Shown here in pieces: positions 1 through 6,502 of a DNA stretch of 6,502 nucleotides; position 1 is the first letter of the stretch; every line of letters starts with the position of its first letter. The position numbers and the translations under genes were made by a program. Below the pieces are notes generated by a model. That model was not told the DNA's origin. It did not search any database and worked only from the letters and a program-made list of their open reading frames with translations. Origin of the DNA: an uncultured Lysobacteraceae bacterium (GTDB taxonomy: Bacteria; Pseudomonadota; Gammaproteobacteria; Xanthomonadales; Rhodanobacteraceae); NCBI GenBank assembly GCA_946480705.1, contig CAMLLF010000237.1, positions 1-6,502 of the forward strand, in the 5' to 3' direction.

Positions 1-414
1 GGTGCCTCGGCGCCGGCCCCGGCGGTGACAGACCCGGCCGTGACGCCGGCGGACGCGGTGCTGGACACGGTGACCGGCGACATCGTCGACCTGCCGGTCA
101 GCTACGTCGTCGGCGCGATCGTCGTCGACAAGAAGGCGTTCGACAAAGCCAGCGCCGCCGACCAGGCCGTGCTCAAGGAGGAAATCGGCAAGGCGTTCGC
201 GCGTCTGGACCAGATCAGCATCGACGACAACACCAAGGCCGTCGACGCGCTGAAGAAGCAGGGCATCACGATCTATCAGCCGAGCGTCGAGGAAACCGCG
301 AACTGGCAGAAGGTCGGTGCCGAATCGATGCTGAAGATCGAAGGCGACCGCTCGCCGTCGGCGGAGATCGTCAAGGCCGTCAACGACGAACTCGCGACGC
401 TGCGCAAGAAGTAA
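1..414 (+). CDS. dctP: TRAP transporter solute-binding protein, DctP family (3' part only)
   Basis: This is the C-terminal 137 residues of a periplasmic solute receptor; the start lies before the window. In this family the protein binds an organic acid or similar solute in the periplasm and delivers it to the DctQ/DctM membrane complex. The recognisable DctP part is the stretch DLPVSYVVGAIVVDKKAF, followed by an amphipathic helical tail (KASAADQAVLKEEIGKAF) and a Lys-rich C-terminus ending in LRKK. The order dctP-dctQ-dctM, with dctQ starting 23 bp downstream, supports the call more strongly than this fragment alone. An oddity is the Ala/Pro/Thr-rich stretch at about residues 2-20 of the visible part, just before the conserved segment; DctP proteins do not usually carry a low-complexity stretch inside the binding domain. 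The signal peptide and the substrate-binding Arg region are not in the window, so the substrate cannot be inferred. Confidence 0.85.
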   Translation, partial: GASAPAPAVTDPAVTPADAVLDTVTGDIVDLPVSYVVGAIVVDKKAFDKASAADQAVLKEEIGKAFARLDQISIDDNTKAVDALKKQGITIYQPSVEETANWQKVGAESMLKIEGDRSPSAEIVKAVNDELATLRKK

Positions 415-437
415 AGAATCCTCGCGCCAAGGCCGCC

Positions 438-941
438 ATGACCCCTGCATTCCAGCGCAATCTCGCCCGTCTGCACCGTTTCGAAGACTGGGTGCTGACG
501 CTGCTCGTCCTCGTCATGGTCGTGCTGGCCGGCGCGCAGATCGTGCTGCGCAATTTCTTCGACAGCGGCTTTCCCTGGGCCGAACCGGTGCTGCGCGCGC
601 TCGTGCTCTGGAGCGCGATGCTCGGTGCGGTCATCGCGACGCGCGACGACCAGCACATCGGTCTCGACTTCATCGCGCGCTTTGCGGGCGGCACGGCGCT
701 GCGCGTCGCGCGCTTCGGCGCACTCGCGTTCGCGGCCGCGCTGTGCGGCGCCATGGCCTGGTACAGCTGGGCGCTCGTGCAGCTCGATCGCGAAGGCCAT
801 ACCGAAGGCGTCATCGGCATTCCGGCCTGGATGCTCGAACTGATCCTGCCGGTCGGCTTCGGCCTCATGGCGCTGCGTTTCCTGATCCGCTCGGTCCTGC
901 CGGCGAAAGCGCATGAAACGCTGCCGGAGACCGGCGCATGA
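438..941 (+). CDS. dctQ: TRAP transporter small permease, DctQ family
   Basis: This is a 167-residue inner-membrane protein, the small subunit of a TRAP transporter, which partners with DctM. Four hydrophobic helices are visible at about residues 17-37, 50-67, 89-114 and 128-151, the usual DctQ topology. The family signature between helices 1 and 2 is present: FPWAEPVLRALVLW (45-58), then charged TRDDQH and GLDF (68-78). The length is typical. The ATG at 438 has an AAGG at 429-432 with 5-nt spacing, a reasonable ribosome binding site, and it places the first helix correctly. The stop overlaps the dctM start by four bases (ATGA), so the two permease subunits are probably translationally coupled and made in equal amounts. 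Confidence 0.94.
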   Translation: MTPAFQRNLARLHRFEDWVLTLLVLVMVVLAGAQIVLRNFFDSGFPWAEPVLRALVLWSAMLGAVIATRDDQHIGLDFIARFAGGTALRVARFGALAFAAALCGAMAWYSWALVQLDREGHTEGVIGIPAWMLELILPVGFGLMALRFLIRSVLPAKAHETLPETGA

Positions 942-2221
942 TCTGGGTCATCGTCGGTCTGCTGATACTGCTCGCCGCGCTCGGCGCACCGCTGTTCGCC
1001 ATCCTCGGCGCGATCGCGCTGATCGGTTTCCACATGGCGGGGCAGGAGGGCATCGCGGTCGCGGTCGAGTTCTACCGCCTGTCCGACATGCCCGCGCTGA
1101 TCGCGATTCCGCTGTTCACGCTCGCGGGCTACATCCTCGCCGAAAGCAAGACCCCGCAGCGCCTCGTGCGCCTGACGAACGCGCTCGTCGGCTGGCTGCC
1201 GGGCGGTCTCGCGATCGTCGCGGTGCTCGCCTGCACCTTGTTCACCGCGTTCACGGGCGCGACCGGCGTGACCATCATCGCGCTCGGCGCGGTGCTGTAT
1301 CCGGCGCTGCGCCAGGCGCACTACGGCGAAAAGTTCAGTCTCGGCCTGCTGACCGCGTCGGGCAGCCTCGGACTGCTGCTCGTGCCGTCGATGCCGCTGA
1401 TCCTCTACGGCGTCGTCGCGCAGCAGTTCCAGACCACGCCGCCGGTCAGCATCGACGCGCTGTTCAAGGCCGGCGTGCTGCCGTGTCTGCTCATGGTCGT
1501 CATGCTCGGCGCCTACAGCGCCTGGCACGTGCGCAACGTCGCGCGCCCGCAGGCTGCGCCGCGCGGCGAACTCATGGCCGCGACCAAGGACGCCGCCTGG
1601 GAAATCCCGCTGCCGTTCGTGATCCTGATCGGCATCTATTCCGGCAAGCTCGCGGCGTCCGAAGCGGCGGCCGCGACCGCGCTCTACGTGCTGATCGTGA
1701 CCGTGCTGATCCGCCGCGAAATCAAGCTTGCGGAACTGCCGCGCGTGATCCGCCATGCGATGGTGCTGGTCGGCGGAATTCTCGTGATCCTCGGCTTCTC
1801 GCTCGCGCTGACGAACTGGCTCATCGATGCGGAAGTGCCGGAGAAACTGTTCCAGTTCCTGCGCACGCACATCCCCGAGAGCAATCCGTTCCTGTTCCTG
1901 CTCGCGCTGAACCTGTTCCTGCTCGTGTTCGGCATGCTGCTCGAAGGCTTCCCGGCCATCATCCTGCTCGTGCCGCTCGTGCTGCCGGTCGCGGTGCGCT
2001 ACGGCATCGATCCCGTGCACCTGGGCATCATCTTCCTCGCGAACCTGCAGCTCGGCATCTTCCTGCCGCCGCTCGGCATCAACCTCTACATCGCGAGCGC
2101 GCGCTTCCGCCAACCCGTGATGACGCTCGTGCGCGCCGCGGTGCCGTTCTTCCTGATCATGCTCGCGGCCACGCTGATCATCACGTACTGGCCGGGGCTG
2201 TCGCTCTGGCTCGCGCGCTGA
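938..2221 (+). CDS. dctM: TRAP transporter large permease, DctM family
   Basis: This is a 427-residue polytopic inner-membrane protein, the ion-coupled channel subunit of the TRAP transporter; the family is normally about 425-430 residues with around a dozen helices. Family landmarks occur in order: AIPLFTLAGYILAES (56-70), a Gly/Thr-rich membrane segment LFTAFTGATGVTIIALG (101-117), SLGLLLVPSMPLILYG (143-158), the ASEAAA element after GIYSG (232-245), GMLLEGFPAIILLVPLVLP (332-350) and GIFLPPLGINLYIAS (373-387). Two usual motifs are altered: the common PPS before LILYG is LVPSM here, and the usual TPTEAAA reads AASEAAA. Both are conservative and the frame is intact, so the protein is probably functional. 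It follows dctQ with an ATGA overlap and is the last gene of the operon; no T-tailed terminator follows it directly. Confidence 0.97.
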   Translation: MIWVIVGLLILLAALGAPLFAILGAIALIGFHMAGQEGIAVAVEFYRLSDMPALIAIPLFTLAGYILAESKTPQRLVRLTNALVGWLPGGLAIVAVLACTLFTAFTGATGVTIIALGAVLYPALRQAHYGEKFSLGLLTASGSLGLLLVPSMPLILYGVVAQQFQTTPPVSIDALFKAGVLPCLLMVVMLGAYSAWHVRNVARPQAAPRGELMAATKDAAWEIPLPFVILIGIYSGKLAASEAAAATALYVLIVTVLIRREIKLAELPRVIRHAMVLVGGILVILGFSLALTNWLIDAEVPEKLFQFLRTHIPESNPFLFLLALNLFLLVFGMLLEGFPAIILLVPLVLPVAVRYGIDPVHLGIIFLANLQLGIFLPPLGINLYIASARFRQPVMTLVRAAVPFFLIMLAATLIITYWPGLSLWLAR

Positions 2222-2232
2222 CGGCGGCACGC

Positions 2233-3946
<1,714 letters not shown>

Positions 3947-3953
3947 TCGAAAC

Positions 3954-3980
3954 GGGGACCTGCGGGTCCCCAATTTTTTT
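3954..3980 (+). terminator. Intrinsic terminator after guaB
   Basis: A perfect 7-bp GC-rich stem (GGGGACC at 3954-3960 with GGTCCCC at 3965-3971) encloses the 4-nt loop TGCG and is followed after AA by seven T residues (3974-3980). This is a classical Rho-independent terminator, placed 8 bp after the guaB stop and before guaA. It should end or attenuate the guaB transcript, so guaA would depend on read-through or on its own promoter. Confidence 0.93.
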
Positions 3981-3986
3981 CGCCTT

Positions 3987-4047
3987 TTGCAAAAGCGCTG
4001 CCTTTTGCAAAAGCGACGAGTCACCTTGCAAAAGCGACGAGTTCACC
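3987..4047. repeat. Three tandem TTGCAAAAGCG-based repeats between guaB and guaA
   Basis: Three adjoining units cover 3987-4004 (18 nt), 4005-4025 (21 nt) and 4026-4047 (22 nt). The second and third are identical (TTGCAAAAGCGACGAGT then CACC) except for one extra T in the third. The first shares only TTGCAAAAGCG. At the unit starts the perfect palindrome CTTTTGCAAAAG appears twice (3984-3995 and 4002-4013), with a degenerate third form CTTGCAAAAG at 4025-4034. A hairpin can form between GCAAAAG (3989-3995) and CTTTTGC (4002-4008). The array fills nearly all the space between the guaB terminator and the guaA start. It could be a set of protein-binding sites, an RNA structure affecting the terminator or guaA translation, or a neutral slippage expansion; the sequence does not decide. 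Confidence 0.93.
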
Positions 4048-4054
4048 GCAAGCC

Positions 4055-5698
<1,644 letters not shown>

Positions 5699-5755
5699 AA
5701 CCGGGTCTTTCAAGGCCTATCGTTGGCTATCGAAAAATCGCTGTAAATTTGTGAG

Positions 5756-6125
5756 TTGCCGCCAGATCCTTCCGCTGGCCGGCGATGGGACGCCAGTGAA
5801 GCAGGTCTACGTGTTCGCGATCTGCATGGCAAAAAAAATGTGGACAACCCGGCCGATAGTGGCTTGGGGCAACACGGGCTACGGCTGCGGCCTCAAGCTC
5901 GTGCTGTTCGAACGACACCGTGCGCGTCTCGGTTCGGCCTATCCGATGGATGAGTGCCCCGGTCCCTCGGCCACGTGAAACTCGATGCCGACGGCACGCA
6001 CCTGCTGATCGCCAGCCGCGACAGATCGTTTCGTCGAGGACGACGGCAACATCTAGTGCGTCGACGTATTCCTGCTCGACAAGATCGAGGACTGCCTGTT
6101 CGCGAACGAGTTCGGGCAGCCCTGA
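5756..6125 (+). pseudogene. Decayed gene of unknown function, multiple frameshifts and one nonsense codon
   Basis: No single frame is open, but protein-like segments follow one another when the frame is changed. In order they are DGTPVKQVYVF (frame 3, to about 5816), DLHGKKNVDNPADSGLG (frame 2, 5819-5869), NTGYGCGLKLVLFE and SAYPMDECPG (frame 3, about 5871-5965), LGHVKLDADGTHLLIASRD (frame 2, about 5963-6022) and DRFVEDDGNI, TAG at 6054, CVDVFLLDKIEDCLFANEFG (frame 3, 6024-6116), ending QP and TGA at 6123-6125. An extra A near 6023 would explain the last frame change, and TAG replaces a likely TAC or other sense codon. I do not recognise the family; segments such as VYVFDLHGK and LDADGTHLLIAS resemble strands of a beta-propeller, which is only a suggestion. 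It may be an inactivated gene or a poorly sequenced one. Exact limits, especially the 5' end, are uncertain. Confidence 0.5.
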
Positions 6126-6474
6126 TCGATCGGGAAACCGACCTGGCCGAGTCCGCCGCGTTCTGGAGCCGCGCGCTCGGCAAGCCGATCGCGATGTTCG
6201 ATCAGGACGGCGACGGCGCTACGCCGGACTCGAGACCGCCGACGACGAGCCCATCATCCTGCTGCAGCGCGTCGATCACGACAGCCGCGTGCACCTGGAC
6301 ATCGAAACCGACGACGTGCAGGCCGAGGCGGAACGCCTCGAAGCGCTCGGCGCGAAGAAGATCGCGTTCCGTCACGGCCGCTGGTGGGTCATGGAAGCGC
6401 CGAGCGGCCACCGCTTCTGCGTCGTGCGGCAGCAGCGCAAGGCCCTCGGGCCGCATGTGAACCGGTGGGAGTAA
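6122..6474 (+). pseudogene. Frameshifted, N-terminally truncated VOC/glyoxalase-like protein
   Basis: The first part reads LIDRETDLAESAAFWSRALG then KPIAMFDQDGDG in frame 2 (6122-6216). The rest reads RYAGLETADDEPIILLQRVD, HDSRVHLDIETDDVQAEAER, LEALGAKK, GRWWVMEAPSGHRFCVV and ends PHVNRWE, TAA in frame 1 (6217-6474). Together these match the usual order of a small vicinal-oxygen-chelate fold protein: FW..ALG, YAGLE, RVHLDIETDD, LEALGA, WWVMEAP.G..FCVV. Members are single-domain proteins of roughly 115-130 residues, often of unknown substrate. One base appears to be missing at about 6210-6217 (a two-base insertion is equivalent). The start codon and first strand (normally something like YVVIDC) are not found; the reading frame runs back into the preceding decayed gene. 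The C-terminal half is well preserved, so inactivation may be recent, or the frameshift may be a sequencing error. Confidence 0.75.
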
Positions 6475-6502
6475 GCGGCTGGGTCCCTGCCTTTTTACTC
6501 AC
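6475..6502. other. Short tail after the VOC pseudogene
   Basis: These last 28 bases contain a GGGTCCC palindrome (6481-6487) followed by TG, CC and a run of five T residues. This could be the start or remnant of a transcription end signal, but the stem is too short to support a terminator and the window stops here. Confidence 0.2.

Noticed and set aside
3981..4054. CRISPR-like array between guaB and guaA
   Set aside because: The repeat units are contiguous with no unique spacers and are only 18-22 bp long, so this is a tandem repeat.
5723..5749. TTGGCT with TAAATT after guaA as a promoter
   Set aside because: The spacing is only 15 bp, neither box is strong, and no intact gene follows.

Overview
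The window is high-GC bacterial DNA. It most resembles a gammaproteobacterium, possibly on the Xanthomonadales side. The grounds are the adjacent guaB-guaA order, the character of the IMP dehydrogenase sequence and the REP-like intergenic repeat. That placement is inferred from memory of the families, not from a search. All convincing genes lie on the + strand.

Positions 1-2221 hold a TRAP (tripartite ATP-independent periplasmic) transporter operon in the order dctP (3' part only), dctQ, dctM. The periplasmic binding protein hands solute to the DctQ/DctM membrane pair, which uses an ion gradient. The dctQ stop and dctM start overlap (ATGA at 938), indicating translational coupling. The substrate cannot be read from the sequence, because most of the binding protein lies outside the window.

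Positions 2222-2488 are non-coding. They contain a pair of inverted REP-like arms (2233-2273 and 2383-2420), then a good sigma-70 type promoter (TTGAGC, 16 bp, TATAAT at 2436-2463) that should drive guaB.

Positions 2489-5698 carry guaB (IMP dehydrogenase) and guaA (GMP synthase), the two steps from IMP to GMP. The 108-bp gap between them is unusual. It has a strong intrinsic terminator (3954-3980) followed by three tandem copies of a unit built on TTGCAAAAGCG (3987-4047). No clear promoter or Shine-Dalgarno sequence was found before guaA. GuaA is about 23 residues longer than usual between its catalytic Cys and His.

Positions 5699-6502 contain no intact gene. Two decayed coding sequences lie head to tail. 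The first (about 5756-6125) is an unrecognised protein readable only by changing frame several times and passing one in-frame TAG. The second (6122-6474) is a VOC/glyoxalase-like protein that lacks its N-terminus and has a frameshift near 6210-6217. The rest of the window is intact, so this looks like local gene decay, although poor sequence near a contig end would look the same.

I found no defence system, CRISPR array, integrase or tRNA. The main points of interest are the guaB-guaA gap, the GuaA insertion, the inverted-repeat element and the pseudogene pair.
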